DNA of 64,000 nt from Bartonella taylorii. Its GTDB lineage: Bacteria; Pseudomonadota; Alphaproteobacteria; Rhizobiales; Rhizobiaceae. The position numbers were made by a program, and so were the translations under genes. Shown here in pieces: positions 30,010-40,260 of the stretch. The stretch covers positions 1,875,283-1,939,282 of the forward strand of contig NZ_CP083693.1 in assembly GCF_023920105.1 (NCBI RefSeq), written 5' to 3'. The notes beneath the pieces are model-generated. The model saw only the letters and a program-made list of their open reading frames with translations, ran no database searches and was not told where the DNA came from. How positions within the stretch are numbered: position 1 is the stretch's first letter; each line of letters begins with the position of its first letter.

Positions 30010-31841
30010 TGGCGTTGCCGCTGCTGCGGCTTGACCGCATTTTCCTAACTTTTGGATCAGCTCCTTTGCTCAACCAAGCTTGCTTGTCGGTTGAGCAAGG
30101 GGCGCGTATTGCATTGGTGGGCCGTAATGGTTGTGGAAAGTCTACGCTGCTAAAAATTGCGGCTGGGATGAGTGAGCCAAGTGGTGGGGAAATTTTTCGC
30201 CATCCTCGGGTCACTGTTTGTTATGTTTCACAAAATCCTGATTGTTCAGGCTTTGAAAATATTCGCGCCTTTGTGGAAGCTGGTCTGGATGATGCGCCTG
30301 ATGTGCAATGGATAAACACACTTCTGGCAAATCTTGGTTTTTCAGGAACTGAGAGGTTGGAAACGCTTTCTGGTGGGGAAAAGCGCCGTGTTTCATTGTT
30401 GCAGGCTATTGCAGCGAAACCAGATATTCTTTTGTTGGATGAACCAACCAATCATCTTGATTTACCAACTATTGAATGGCTTGAGGGTGTTTTGTGTTCT
30501 TTGCGTTCCGCCATTGTGGTGATTTCGCATGATCGGCGATTTTTAGAAAATGTTACGCGTTCAACGGTGTGGCTTGATCGAGGAACCACAAAGAGGTTGG
30601 AGAAGCGTTTTTCGGAGTTTGAGAATTGGCGTGATAAGGCTCTTGAAGAGGAAGCTTTAGAACAACATAAATTGGGGCGACAGATTGCACGTGAAGAACA
30701 ATGGTTGCGCTATGGGGTAACAGCGCGGCGTAAACGTAATGTGCGCCGTTTGGGGGCGTTAAAAGAATTGAGACAGCAGCATCAAACCTATAAAGGGCAA
30801 CCGGGAAATGCACTTTTGACAGCTGCTAAAAGCCATAATTCCGGTCAATTGGTGCTTGAAGCAAAACGAATTTCAAAATCTTATGGTGATCACGTTGTTG
30901 TAAAAGATTTCTCTTTGCGGATTCAACGTGGTGATCGAATTGGTTTGGTGGGTCCCAATGGTATTGGAAAAACAACATTACTTTCCATTCTGATCGGCAA
31001 AGAAGCGGCCGATAGTGGGACGGTGAAGCATGGATATAACCTTTCCATGGCGTTGCTTGATCAACAGCGTACTTTAAATGGAGAAGAAACTTTAGCGCAT
31101 TATCTCACAGGAGGGAGGGGTGATACTCTTGTGATCAATGGGCAAGAGCGGCATGTTGTTTCTTATATGAAAGACTTTTTATTTTTACCCGAACAAGCGC
31201 GCACCCCCCTCAAAGAATTTTCAGGTGGAGAAAGAGCGCGACTCATGCTTGCAAGGCTGCTTTCGCGTCCAGCAAATTTTTTGATTCTCGATGAACCGAC
31301 CAATGATTTGGATATGGAAACATTGGATTTGTTACAAGAGTTTATTGCTGATTTTGCGGGGACAGTATTGTTGATCAGCCATGACAGAGATTTTTTAGAT
31401 CGAACTGTAACGCATGTGTTGGCGCCCCAAGGCGATGGCCGCTGGATTTTATACGCTGGTGGTTATAGTGATATGATGGCGCAGAGCAAGCAAGCTGTGT
31501 TAGCGCGTAAAGAGTTATCAAAGCCTTATGTGCAAAATCACTCAAAACAGGGAACATCGAGGGAAAAAGCGGTATCTCGCAAATTGTCTTATAAGCAAGT
31601 TTATGCACTGGAAAAATTGCCTGAACAAATTGCTTCTTTGCAGGATGAAATAAAAAAAATTGAACAAGAACTTTCTGATCCAGCGCTCTATAGCTGTGAT
31701 AAAGCTCGTTTTGAGCGTCTCTCTACAATGCTTCAAGAAAAACAAATGCTTTGTATGCAAAAGGAAGAAGAATGGTTGGAACTTGAACTTTTGCGCGAAG
31801 ACGTAGAAAAAGAAAAGTTTTCGGGATCTCGTGAGGCCTGA
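30009..31841 (+). CDS. uup: ABC-F ATPase, Uup-like
   Basis: 610 aa, two ABC domains without membrane segments: GRNGCGKST and LSGGEKRR in the first, GPNGIGKTT and FSGGERARL in the second, with the ABC-F linker between them. The C-terminal coiled coil (LEKLPEQIASLQDEIKKIEQ onward) is the DNA-binding tail of Uup. Uup influences precise excision and ribosome-linked processes in E. coli. A decayed copy of the last about 250 bp lies 1.2 kb downstream. Confidence 0.92.
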   Translation: MALPLLRLDRIFLTFGSAPLLNQACLSVEQGARIALVGRNGCGKSTLLKIAAGMSEPSGGEIFRHPRVTVCYVSQNPDCSGFENIRAFVEAGLDDAPDVQWINTLLANLGFSGTERLETLSGGEKRRVSLLQAIAAKPDILLLDEPTNHLDLPTIEWLEGVLCSLRSAIVVISHDRRFLENVTRSTVWLDRGTTKRLEKRFSEFENWRDKALEEEALEQHKLGRQIAREEQWLRYGVTARRKRNVRRLGALKELRQQHQTYKGQPGNALLTAAKSHNSGQLVLEAKRISKSYGDHVVVKDFSLRIQRGDRIGLVGPNGIGKTTLLSILIGKEAADSGTVKHGYNLSMALLDQQRTLNGEETLAHYLTGGRGDTLVINGQERHVVSYMKDFLFLPEQARTPLKEFSGGERARLMLARLLSRPANFLILDEPTNDLDMETLDLLQEFIADFAGTVLLISHDRDFLDRTVTHVLAPQGDGRWILYAGGYSDMMAQSKQAVLARKELSKPYVQNHSKQGTSREKAVSRKLSYKQVYALEKLPEQIASLQDEIKKIEQELSDPALYSCDKARFERLSTMLQEKQMLCMQKEEEWLELELLREDVEKEKFSGSREA

Positions 31842-31884
31842 ATATTATCTTATTTTAATATTTTGTAAAAATACCTTATCCCGA

Positions 31885-32439
31885 CTACTTGACGCAAACG
31901 TAAGAATCATTAATCCGAGAGGTTAGAATGTGATCTCTCCATTTTCCGGCAATCATCAGATAATCTCTGGCGCAGCCTTCTTTCTCAAAACAAAGGTGCT
32001 CTAACAAAATTCCACTTTTAATATTCTCGGGCATATAGTTTGCCATAATTCTATGCAAGCTATAGACACGAAAGACATGAACGATTAGGGTAGATAAAAT
32101 CTCGAACATGAGGCCTTTACCTTGTTGTTGTTCATCAAGAGAAAAACCAAGATGACAGGCTTGAAAAACACCACGAACCACATTTGTAAAGTTAACGACG
32201 GCGATGATTGTGTTTTCATTTTTTAATCGTATAGCATATCGGTATGCTCGTTCTTGAATGCTCTTACAAGCGAACGCATTTGCTCGTATTTTCCAAGCTG
32301 TTAGAGTGTTGTAATCATCAGATTTTACTGGTTCAAAGGGACGTAAATAGTTCGCATTGCGAAGGTAATAGGAAGACAATTCACCCGCATCTTCTAAACT
32401 GATCAATCTGGAAATTGTTCGTTTTGTTTTGATTTCCAT
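31885..32439 (-). CDS. GNAT N-acetyltransferase, RimJ-like
   Basis: 184 aa. Family features: ISLEDAGELSSYYLRNANYLRPFEP near the N-terminus and GFSLDEQQQGKGLMFE (acetyl-CoA binding loop), then RIMANYMPENIKSGILLEHLCFEKEG. RimJ acetylates the N-terminus of ribosomal protein S5; closely related proteins have other targets, so the symbol is withheld. A GGAG site precedes the ATG. The gene lies between uup and a decayed copy of the uup 3' end, so it may have been inserted or rearranged there. Confidence 0.82.
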   Translation of the reverse strand: MEIKTKRTISRLISLEDAGELSSYYLRNANYLRPFEPVKSDDYNTLTAWKIRANAFACKSIQERAYRYAIRLKNENTIIAVVNFTNVVRGVFQACHLGFSLDEQQQGKGLMFEILSTLIVHVFRVYSLHRIMANYMPENIKSGILLEHLCFEKEGCARDYLMIAGKWRDHILTSRINDSYVCVK

Positions 32440-32821
32440 AGTCTTCTCCTCATAAAAGTGTATGACCCCGCATATTTCTCGTGCAATTTTTTGCGTCCCA
32501 TGCTGGTTTTTGTATCAGCTCTTGCCATTCGATTTGTGCAAAATACAATATAGTATAGCACAATGCTTTTGTTCTAACCCCGTTTCCCCCTCCCTTATTT
32601 CCTCATTTCGCGTTTTGGCGACCGATTGAAATGTAAGAACTCTTCTGAGTGTAAGAGAACGTATGTGATCTTCTATGCCGTTTTAGGGATTTATTTCTAA
32701 ATTGTGCTACATATTGCTGATATTCTTGTCGCAAGTTGCATGAACTGCGAAAACTTCTGGTAAAAATTTATGGGGATTATTCATTTTTTACATTCTCTTC
32801 TTTCGCTCGTTTATCAGCTTT
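32440..32821. other. Spacer upstream of the acetyltransferase
   Basis: 382 bp without a recognisable gene. It contains the acetyltransferase promoter region on the minus strand. No hairpin or repeat is supported. Confidence 0.45.
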
Positions 32822-33065
32822 TGGGGGAAAGAACAGCGCTTTGCAAATTATTTCACAGGCAGGGTTGTTATGTTGGAAAATTTCTTGAACAAATTGCTGC
32901 TTTGCAGAATGAAATGAAAAAACTCAACAAAGGTTCTCGGAGCCAGCGCTGGATTGCTGCGATAAAGCGCGTTTTGAGTGTCTGTTGACAGCGCTGGAAG
33001 AGAAGTTCTTGTGTGCAAAAGATGATACATGTTGGAACTTGAATTTTTATGTAAAAAGATAAAAA
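32822..33065 (+). pseudogene. Decayed duplicate of the uup 3' end
   Basis: The DNA follows uup 31561-31815 closely. ACAAATTGCTGCTTTGCAG pairs with ACAAATTGCTTCTTTGCAG, and the frame EQIAALQNEMKK matches EQIASLQDEIKK of Uup. After a frameshift, CDKARFECLLTALEEKFLC matches CDKARFERLSTMLQEKQMLC. It ends at LEFLCKK-like sequence just before the gapR stop. It is non-functional. Confidence 0.85.
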
Positions 33066-33080
33066 AGACACGCGCCTGTG

Positions 33081-33338
33081 CTAACTCATCCCAAGCGCGT
33101 TTTTATAAAGTTGGATCACTGCTTCTTCTTCCATGCGTTCATGCTCTTCTTTTTTACGCAACCGTATAATGCTCCGAACAGCTTTACTATCAAAACCAGA
33201 TCCTTTCAGTTCGGCATAAACTTCTTTAATATCTTCAGAAATGGTTTTTTTTTCTTCTTCTAGACGTTCTATACGTTCAATAAAAGCACGTAATTGGTTT
33301 ACGGATATAGCGTGTGTTTGATCAGTTACTGTGTTCAT
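33081..33338 (-). CDS. gapR: GapR-type DUF2312 nucleoid-associated protein
   Basis: 85 aa, nearly all alpha-helical: an N-terminal coiled coil ([20 protein letters not shown]) and the conserved [20 protein letters not shown] core. GapR binds overtwisted AT-rich DNA ahead of forks and polymerases in alphaproteobacteria. The length and start match the family. Confidence 0.93.
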   Translation of the reverse strand: MNTVTDQTHAISVNQLRAFIERIERLEEEKKTISEDIKEVYAELKGSGFDSKAVRSIIRLRKKEEHERMEEEAVIQLYKNALGMS

Positions 33339-33577
33339 TGCATGTTTCTCCGGATTGTCTATGTTAAACTATTTTTTATCAACGATAAATTTGTGTTGGA
33401 AAAGCCTGAAAAACAGAAAGTGAATCAAGCTGTACACTTTTTTTACAAATTGTCTTTAAATATTTTGTAAAAGTTTGAAAATGTACATTGACAAAAGGGT
33501 AAGAAGAACAAGAAAAGAATAAAAATATCTCTGTGTACATTTGAAAAGTTCTTGGAAAAAAAGAAGAGAAGGGATGT

Positions 33578-34123
33578 ATGTTTCGTTTTAAGGACTTGTG
33601 TCATAAAGGGAGTTTTATGGTTGGTAAAAAACAGACCAGAAAGCAGCAATGCGTATTGCAGAAAAGACTGAAAATTTTTCTCTTGAGTGTTCTGCTCTTT
33701 TTTCTGCCTGTTAGTCTTGCAAAAGCTGATTTTAGAGTTTGTAATATGACCCAACAGGCTGTTGGTGTCGCCCTTGGCTATCGTACGCTTTCAGGGTGGG
33801 TAAGCGAAGGGTGGTGGATGGTGCCCGTAACAGAGTGTAAAACCTTAATCGATGGTCCTCTTGCTTCGCGGTTTTATTATTTTTATGCCGAGGGTGCACA
33901 GAAAAAAGGGAACTGGCCAGGTTCTGTAACTATGTGTGTGCAAGATAGTCAGTTTACCATTCAAGGGGTTCATGATTGTTTCCCACGAGGTTATCAAAAG
34001 GCTGAGTTTAAAGAAATTGATACAGGCAATCAAATAAGTTGGATGGTGCATTTGACTGATGAGTCTTTGTTTGGTGATTCGGTTGTACATTCTTCTCGTC
34101 TTTCAGGAGATTCTTCACCATGA
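33578..34123 (+). CDS. DUF1036 exported protein
   Basis: 181 aa. A basic start is followed by one hydrophobic segment (FLLSVLLFFLPVSLAKA), likely a signal peptide cleaved at AKA. The mature part has the DUF1036 pattern FRVCNMTQQAVGVALGYR, GWVSEGWWMVP and several paired cysteines. The function of the family is unknown. Its stop overlaps the pyk ATG (ATGA), as in other rhizobia. A start at 33617 is also possible. Confidence 0.85.
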   Translation: MFRFKDLCHKGSFMVGKKQTRKQQCVLQKRLKIFLLSVLLFFLPVSLAKADFRVCNMTQQAVGVALGYRTLSGWVSEGWWMVPVTECKTLIDGPLASRFYYFYAEGAQKKGNWPGSVTMCVQDSQFTIQGVHDCFPRGYQKAEFKEIDTGNQISWMVHLTDESLFGDSVVHSSRLSGDSSP

Positions 34124-35556
34124 AGCGTGCACGTAAGGTAAAAATTATTGCTACTCTTGGCCCTTCTTCTTTTTCCATTGAGATGATTGAAAAGCTTTTT
34201 ATGGCTGGAGCGGATGTTTTTCGCCTGAATATGAGTCACACGGACCGTAAAACAATGTGTGATTTGGTAAAGCGCATACGGCAGGTTGAAAAAAATACGC
34301 AACGACCAATCGGCATTTTAGTGGATCTACAGGGGCCGAAATTGCGGATTGGCTGTTTTGCTAAAGGTCAAGAGGATTTGCGTGTTGGGCAGAACTTTAC
34401 TTTAGATAATCATGATGTGCTTGGTGATGCACAACGTGTTTTTTTTCCGCACGCAGATGTTCTTACGGCTGTTAAACCGGGGGATCGGCTGTTGATTGAT
34501 GATGGAAAGTTGGAATTGTATGTGCAAGTTTGTGATGGACATTCTGTTCAGTGTCGTGTGATTGCTGGAACGCATATTTCTGATCGAAAAGGCGTGAGTC
34601 TTCCTGATACAGTTTTGCCTTTTGGTTCGATGACATCAAAGGATAAGGCTGATCTTCAAGCTCTTTTAGAACAACCGGTTGATTGGGTTGCACTTTCTTT
34701 TATTCAACGTCCCGAAGATATACTAGAGGTGCGCCGGTTAACGAAAAGCAAAGTGGCTTTGATGGCTAAGATCGAAAAACCGCAAGCTTTGGAACATATA
34801 GAAAAAATTATTGAGATTTCCGATGGTGTTATGATTGCACGGGGAGATCTAGGGGTGGAAATGCCGTTGGAAAAAGTGCCTGCCATTCAAATGGAGCTAA
34901 TAAAGGCTTGTCGTTTAGCTGGAAAGCCTGTTGTGGTGGCTACACAAATGCTCGAATCAATGATTACATCCTCTGTTCCAACACGTGCGGAAGTCTCTGA
35001 TGTCGCTACAGCTGTTTATGCCGGAAGCGATGCTGTGATGTTGTCTGCTGAATCTGCGTCTGGTCTTTATCCTGAAGAGGCTGTTCTTATGATGGATCGG
35101 ATTGCTCGGCAAATTGAACAAGATCACACTTATGCAGCTCAGGTTGGGGCACAGCATCCTGCTCCAGAGACAACAGGTACAGATGCGATTTCTCTTGCGG
35201 CACGCCAGATTGCTGAAACACTTGCATTAGCAGCCATCATTGCTTATACCGCTTCAGGGACCACGGGTGTGCGTGCATCACGTGAGCGCCCGAACAGGCC
35301 TATTATTGCTTTATCTCCTATCGTGGAAACTGCGCGGCGATTGGCTTTGGTTTGGGGGCTGCATTGCGTCGTCACTGAAGATGCATGTGATTTAGAGGAT
35401 ATGGTTGATCGGGCGGCGGCGATTGCTTTTCAAGAAGGCTTTTGCCAGGCAGGAGATCGCTTCCTTGTGACAGCAGGTGTTCCCCTTGGTACACCCGGTG
35501 CTACTAACTTATTGCGTATCGCTTCTGTTTCTCAAGATGGAACGAAAGGCATTTAG
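34120..35556 (+). CDS. pyk: Pyruvate kinase
   Basis: Converts PEP and ADP to pyruvate and ATP. 478 aa, full length. Motifs: KIIATLGPSS, RLNMSH, LVDLQGPKLRIG, the active-site segment MAKIEKPQALEHIEKII, and MIARGDLGVEMPLEKVP. The C-terminal allosteric domain is present (ASGTTGVRASRERP). It is coupled to the upstream DUF1036 gene by a 4-bp overlap. Confidence 0.98.
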   Translation: MKRARKVKIIATLGPSSFSIEMIEKLFMAGADVFRLNMSHTDRKTMCDLVKRIRQVEKNTQRPIGILVDLQGPKLRIGCFAKGQEDLRVGQNFTLDNHDVLGDAQRVFFPHADVLTAVKPGDRLLIDDGKLELYVQVCDGHSVQCRVIAGTHISDRKGVSLPDTVLPFGSMTSKDKADLQALLEQPVDWVALSFIQRPEDILEVRRLTKSKVALMAKIEKPQALEHIEKIIEISDGVMIARGDLGVEMPLEKVPAIQMELIKACRLAGKPVVVATQMLESMITSSVPTRAEVSDVATAVYAGSDAVMLSAESASGLYPEEAVLMMDRIARQIEQDHTYAAQVGAQHPAPETTGTDAISLAARQIAETLALAAIIAYTASGTTGVRASRERPNRPIIALSPIVETARRLALVWGLHCVVTEDACDLEDMVDRAAAIAFQEGFCQAGDRFLVTAGVPLGTPGATNLLRIASVSQDGTKGI

Positions 35557-35580
35557 CAGCAACATTTACTTGTTCTGTTT

Positions 35581-35600
35581 TGCTCTTTCTTGAGAGAGCA
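35581..35600 (+). terminator. Hairpin after pyk
   Basis: TGCTCT/AGAGCA stem about 25 bp after the pyk stop, followed by a mildly T-rich stretch. Weak by itself; position supports it. Confidence 0.4.
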
Positions 35601-35733
35601 GTTTGTGTATCTACTGCTTTTGCAATTTGCACGATTTTTTCACCATGATAATTATATTGGTACAATCATGCTGGGATAACCATGCTGGTCTTTGAGCGTT
35701 ATTTCGTTGGTTGGTAAGAACACTGATGCGCGT

Positions 35734-36111
35734 TCATAAGTCGTCTTGTTTTTGAAAATCGATATTGTTTTGTTCATCTTTGAGCAATTGATTGGTGAGC
35801 TTTTCAATTCGCTCCGTTGTGTTTCTTACAATTTTTCCCATGGTACGATCCCTTTCATTATGGAGACGTAAAAGAGTCTCGTAATCTTCTTGTAGTTTTT
35901 TATTTTCTCGTTTTATTTCTTCCATTTCATCGATAATCATAATGCCTGCCATAACGGATAAACGATGGTCACCAATTTCACCAAAACTTTTCTTCAAATG
36001 TGCGATATATTGATCCAACCGAGCTGCAAGTTCAATAAGATGGCTTTCTTGTCCTTTATTGCAAGCCATGCGATAATTTTTACCATCAATTGTGACCGAA
36101 ACGGTTTCCAT
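35734..36111 (-). CDS. zapA: Cell division protein ZapA
   Basis: FtsZ-ring stabiliser, 125 aa. The start METVSVTIDGKNYRMACNKG and the DHRLSVMAGIMIIDEM segment are typical, followed by a C-terminal coiled coil. It lies 12 bp downstream of the DUF4164 gene, the usual rhizobial pairing. Confidence 0.93.
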   Translation of the reverse strand: METVSVTIDGKNYRMACNKGQESHLIELAARLDQYIAHLKKSFGEIGDHRLSVMAGIMIIDEMEEIKRENKKLQEDYETLLRLHNERDRTMGKIVRNTTERIEKLTNQLLKDEQNNIDFQKQDDL

Positions 36112-36123
36112 GTCTTTAAACCT

Positions 36124-36399
36124 TTATCTATCAATTACGACACGAATCGTTTCCATCGCTTTAATTAAACGTTTGGAAACTTCTTTATTTACTGCTTCTA
36201 GTCGCTCGACTTGGGCTTCAGCTTTGTCAAGCGCTTGGGCAAGATGGCTACGATCAGCGTTCATTCGTTGAATTTCTTCTTCCCATTCGTTGTTTTTATC
36301 AATAACGGCATTGCGGTTTATAATGGTGAATTCTAAGGTTCTTAATGCTTTTTCCAGTTGCTCTAAAGCTTGTGGCAGAACCGTAGTTTCTTGGCTCAT
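36124..36399 (-). CDS. DUF4164 coiled-coil protein
   Basis: 91 aa, one long coiled coil from about residue 10 to 85. It pairs with zapA as in other rhizobia, which suggests a division-linked role (ZapB-like), although that is inference. The ATG is well placed and the operon spacing to zapA is short. Confidence 0.82.
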   Translation of the reverse strand: MSQETTVLPQALEQLEKALRTLEFTIINRNAVIDKNNEWEEEIQRMNADRSHLAQALDKAEAQVERLEAVNKEVSKRLIKAMETIRVVIDR

Positions 36400-36734
36400 G
36401 ATGCTCTTATCCTTTGGGTGATTGTATCCTTTATCAGTCCTTTATGCAAAAACGAATCACTCATTTTCTTTTCTTGCGTGAATTTTATTTTTAAGTATGT
36501 AGGACATTTTAGCAAGCAAAGCAGGGGATACATGTTAATTAAAAGCTGGATTTTTTGAGAGTATTGGCATAAATGTACTGTGTATAAAGGATGTGTGAGG
36601 GGAATGTTATTCATGTTATCTTAAGTGATGACAAAAAGTCTCACGCTGAGGATTAAAAACAGTATTTCTCAAAAATTTAAGAGAATATGGAAGAAGCAAT
36701 CAAATAAAGTGGTTAACGAAATGGTCTATCATTC
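36400..36734. other. Divergent spacer zapA operon-tkt
   Basis: 335 bp that must hold the promoters of both the DUF4164-zapA operon and tkt. No gene and no clear box consensus recognised. Confidence 0.45.
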
Positions 36735-38741
36735 ATGACAAATACTGAACAACAAAATCAGATGGCCAATGCTATCCGTTTTCTTGCTATTGACGCGATT
36801 GAAAAAGCAAATTCTGGTCATCCTGGTTTGCCAATGGGGGCAGCCGATATTGCTACCGTTCTTTATACAAAGTTTCTTGCACATGATCCTAAAAATCCTC
36901 ATTGGCCCAACCGTGATCGTTTTGTGCTGTCGGCTGGACATGGGTCTATGTTGCTTTATGCCTTACTGTATCTGTCTGGTTATGAGGATATCTCCCTTGA
37001 GGATCTCAAAAATTTTCGCCAATTAGGGTCAAAGCTTGCTGGGCATCCAGAATATGGGCATGTTGCAGGAATCGAAACAACCACTGGCCCCCTTGGACAG
37101 GGATTGGCTAATGCTGTAGGGATGGCGCTTGGTGAGCGCTTGCAGAATGCGCGTTTTGGTGATCTCATCAATCATTACACTTACGCATTGGTGGGGGATG
37201 GGTGTCTTATGGAAGGGATTTCCCAAGAAGCACTTTCTCTTGCTGGACATTTAAAACTTAATAAACTTATTGTGTTGTGGGATGATAATAATATTTCCAT
37301 TGATGGAGAGATTTCTCTTGCTGACAGTACAGATCAGATAGCGCGTTTTAAAGCGTCTGGTTGGGAGGCACATAAAGTCAATGGGCATGATCAAGCAGCA
37401 CTGGCACGTGCCATTGAGGCTGCTCGAAATTGTGATAAACCAACTTTGATTGCTTGCAAAACAACTATAGGCTTTGGAGCACCAAATAAAGCGGGAAGCA
37501 ATAAAGTCCATGGAGCTCCTTTAGGAGCACGAGAAATTGCTGAAACCCGTATCGCTTTGGGGTGGGATGTTGAGCCTTTCGTTATTCCAGCTGATATTCT
37601 TGATGATTGGCGTTTGGCCGGCCTCAATGCTGCTAAAAAAAGGCAGAAATGGGAAGAAAAATTAGCTGATCTTCCTGTGTCAGAGCGGGTGGAGTTTGAA
37701 AGGTTGATGCGGGGTGATCTCCTAGGTGGATTTGATGGCGCTATTGATGATTATAAACAGCGCCTCAGTGAAGAGCGTCCTTTTGTTGCTACGCGTAAAG
37801 CTTCAGAAATGGCTCTTGAAGTTATCAATGAAGTCGTTAGTGAAACCATTGGTGGTTCTGCTGATTTGACTGGGTCCAATAATACCAAAAGCAGCCAGAT
37901 GAAAAGTATTTCTGCTGAAGATTTTTCAGGGCGCTATCTGCATTATGGAATTCGCGAACATGTTATGGGAGCTGTGATGAATGGTCTTGCCCTTTATGGA
38001 GGCTTTATTCCTTATGGGGGAACCTTTTTATGCTTTTCTGACTATATGCGTCCTGCTATGCGTCTTTCCTCTCTCATGGGTTTGCGGGTGATTTATGTCA
38101 TGACCCATGATTCCATTGGTCTTGGTGAAGATGGTCCTACACATCAGCCCGTGGAGCATTTGGCTTCCTTGCGCGCAATGCCCAATCATCTGGTTTTTCG
38201 CCCTGCTGATGCTATGGAGACAGTTGAGTGTTGGCAATTGGCTTTGAAAGCACGAAAGACACCTTCTACTTTGGCTTTGAGCCGACAAAATTTACCACTT
38301 TTGCGGCAAGAGTATGAAGAAGAAAATCTTTGTATGCTTGGCGCTTATGAATTACTAACAGCTAGTGATGATGCGCAGGTGACTCTGTTTGCTTCCGGTT
38401 CAGAATTGCAAATTGCGGTGAAGGTGCATGCTGTTTTAGAGGAAAAAGGTATTCCAACGCGGGTGGTTTCTGTGCCTTGTTTTGAACTCTTTGCGCAGCA
38501 ATCTCTCTCCTATCAGCGTGCCCTCATTGGGGATGCTCCAATTAAAGTTGCTATTGAAGCTGCTGTTCGGCAAGGGTGGGACCGTTTTATTGGCAGTGAT
38601 GGTGTGTTTATTGGTATGGATGGGTTTGGTGCAAGCGGGACGATTGATGCGCTTTATACGCATTTCGGTATCACTTGTGAGAATGTGGTGGCTGCCGTTG
38701 AAAAAGAGCTTGGAAAGATCCATAAAGAAAATGCAAAATGA
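36735..38741 (+). CDS. tkt: Transketolase
   Basis: TPP enzyme of the pentose phosphate pathway, 668 aa. N-terminal [20 protein letters not shown] and LPMGAADIA; the TPP-binding motif [13 protein letters not shown]... with [10 protein letters not shown]; the Pyr domain [16 protein letters not shown] and [19 protein letters not shown]. First gene of the tkt-gap-pgk-fba block. Its stop overlaps the start of a decayed gap copy (ATGA), so the ancestral gap start probably overlapped tkt directly. Confidence 0.98.
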   Translation: MTNTEQQNQMANAIRFLAIDAIEKANSGHPGLPMGAADIATVLYTKFLAHDPKNPHWPNRDRFVLSAGHGSMLLYALLYLSGYEDISLEDLKNFRQLGSKLAGHPEYGHVAGIETTTGPLGQGLANAVGMALGERLQNARFGDLINHYTYALVGDGCLMEGISQEALSLAGHLKLNKLIVLWDDNNISIDGEISLADSTDQIARFKASGWEAHKVNGHDQAALARAIEAARNCDKPTLIACKTTIGFGAPNKAGSNKVHGAPLGAREIAETRIALGWDVEPFVIPADILDDWRLAGLNAAKKRQKWEEKLADLPVSERVEFERLMRGDLLGGFDGAIDDYKQRLSEERPFVATRKASEMALEVINEVVSETIGGSADLTGSNNTKSSQMKSISAEDFSGRYLHYGIREHVMGAVMNGLALYGGFIPYGGTFLCFSDYMRPAMRLSSLMGLRVIYVMTHDSIGLGEDGPTHQPVEHLASLRAMPNHLVFRPADAMETVECWQLALKARKTPSTLALSRQNLPLLRQEYEEENLCMLGAYELLTASDDAQVTLFASGSELQIAVKVHAVLEEKGIPTRVVSVPCFELFAQQSLSYQRALIGDAPIKVAIEAAVRQGWDRFIGSDGVFIGMDGFGASGTIDALYTHFGITCENVVAAVEKELGKIHKENAK

Positions 38742-38911
38742 CTGTTCGCGTTGCAATTAATGGATTTTATTGTGTCGGGCGTAAAATATTATACGCTATG
38801 GTGGACAAATGGCTGATAAAGAGATTGAAGGCTGTTGTCGTTGATAATTTGGGGTTGGTGGAGACCAATGCCCATTTGTTGCGCTATAAAAATTGATAAG
38901 GAAAATGTGAA
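38738..38911 (+). pseudogene. Decayed tandem copy of the tkt/gap junction
   Basis: It starts with a near-perfect copy of the gap 5' end (ATGACTGTTCGCGTTGCAAT, then AATGG) that breaks up, regains similarity at AATTTGGGGTTGGTGGAGAC and matches exactly in GCCCATTTGTTGCGCTAT. It ends with GATAAGGAAAATGTGAAATG, a copy of the tkt 3' end CATAAAGAAAATGCAAAATG. The unit is 174 bp. It shows a tandem duplication whose middle copy is being lost. Confidence 0.92.
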
Positions 38912-39919
38912 ATGACTGTTCGCGTTGCAATTAATGGGTTTGGGCGTATCGGACGCAATATTTTGCGTGCCATTGTGGAAAGTGGACGACACGATATTGA
39001 AGTTGTGGCTGTTAATGATTTGGGAGCAGTGGAAACTAATGCCCATTTGTTGCGCTATGATTCAGTCCACGGGCGTTTTCCTGGACCCGTCAAGGTTGTG
39101 GGTGATTCCATTGATGTCGGGTGTGGTTTGATAAAGGTATACGCAGAGCGTGATCCAGCACAATTGCCTTGGAAGGCTTTGGATATCGATATTGCTCTAG
39201 AATGTACGGGCATTTTTACTACGCGAGATAAAGCAAGTGCGCATTTGGATGCGGGGGCAAAGCGCGTTCTTGTTTCTGCGCCGTCAGAAGGCGCAGATCT
39301 TACAGTGGTTTATGGGGTGAATCACCAGTCTTTGAGCAAAGAGCATAGGGTTGTTTCTAATGCTTCTTGCACAACCAATTGCTTGGCGCCTGTTGCGCAA
39401 GTTTTGCACAACACGGTTGGAATTGAAAAGGGATTTATGACAACAATCCATTCTTATACGGGTGATCAACCTGTGTTGGATACAATGCATCGTGATCTTT
39501 ATCGTGCACGTGCGGCCGCTCTTTCTATGATTCCTACGTCAACAGGTGCGGCGAAGGCTGTAGGGTTGGTATTGCCAGAATTAAAAGGGTTGCTCGATGG
39601 TGTATCAATTCGCGTTCCAACCCCCAATGTTTCCGTTGTTGATTTGACATTTACCGCTAAGCGTTCCACAACAGTTGAAGAAATAAACACTGCCATTTGT
39701 TCTGCTGCACGCGGTGCACTTGCAGGTATTTTGGATTATACGGAGGAAAAGCTTGTGAGTTGTGATTTTAATCATAATCCACATTCAGCTATTTTCCATA
39801 ATGATCAAACCAAGGTGATCGATGGCAGATTTTGTCGTGTTCTGGTTTGGTACGATAATGAATGGGGTTTTTCTAACCGCATGAGCGATACTGCTGTGGC
39901 CTTCGCCAAAACAATATAA
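38912..39919 (+). CDS. gap: Glyceraldehyde-3-phosphate dehydrogenase
   Basis: 335 aa. NAD-binding [16 protein letters not shown]; catalytic cysteine in [13 protein letters not shown]-terminal [12 protein letters not shown]. Glycolysis/gluconeogenesis, cytoplasm. It uses the second copy of a duplicated start region; GATAAGGA lies upstream of the ATG. A terminator follows immediately. Confidence 0.98.
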   Translation: MTVRVAINGFGRIGRNILRAIVESGRHDIEVVAVNDLGAVETNAHLLRYDSVHGRFPGPVKVVGDSIDVGCGLIKVYAERDPAQLPWKALDIDIALECTGIFTTRDKASAHLDAGAKRVLVSAPSEGADLTVVYGVNHQSLSKEHRVVSNASCTTNCLAPVAQVLHNTVGIEKGFMTTIHSYTGDQPVLDTMHRDLYRARAAALSMIPTSTGAAKAVGLVLPELKGLLDGVSIRVPTPNVSVVDLTFTAKRSTTVEEINTAICSAARGALAGILDYTEEKLVSCDFNHNPHSAIFHNDQTKVIDGRFCRVLVWYDNEWGFSNRMSDTAVAFAKTI

Positions 39920-39948
39920 AAAGAGGGCTTTTCGGTTCTCTTTTTATA
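39917..39948 (+). terminator. Terminator of gap
   Basis: AAAAAGAG/CTCTTTTT 8-bp stem around a 12-nt loop, ending in a T run, right after the gap stop. Confidence 0.75.
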
Positions 39949-40260
39949 AAAAAGTCAAATTTTTATAATGAAAATTAAGGTGTATTCTTTTTGAAAAAAA
40001 CGAGTAAAGATTGTTCTTTGTGCGCTAGAGAGAAGATGTTACTTGAGTAACTCGTGCTATGTTTTGTTTCGGTATAGTAATGCGTGATGTTTAAAGCCGC
40101 ATGCAAAGGCAGAATTTTAAAAGTGCGTTTTTAAACGAGATAAAGTTCGAAAAAACACAAATACGGGTTTCTTTGCGAAAAAGCAAAGAAAAGATTGTGT
40201 GGGGAGAGTTGAGCAGGTGCGTTTTTGTTTGAAACAACAGAAAGTGAAGAGGGAGCAGTG
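39949..40260 (+). other. gap-pgk spacer with a hairpin leader
   Basis: 312 bp without a gene. A 9-bp stem TTTCTTTGC/GCAAAGAAA with a 6-nt loop at 40168-40191 lies about 70 bp before pgk, and a GTTACTTGAGTAAC palindrome at about 40037-40050. Either could be a regulatory or processing site; no match to a known riboswitch is seen. Confidence 0.45.

Noticed and set aside
32770..32988. 72-codon ORF as a possible gene
   Set aside because: It is the first frame of the decayed uup 3' duplicate.
35557..35733. Possible 6S RNA downstream of zapA
   Set aside because: The position is suggestive from other bacteria, but I could not find the long imperfect hairpin with the open central bubble.
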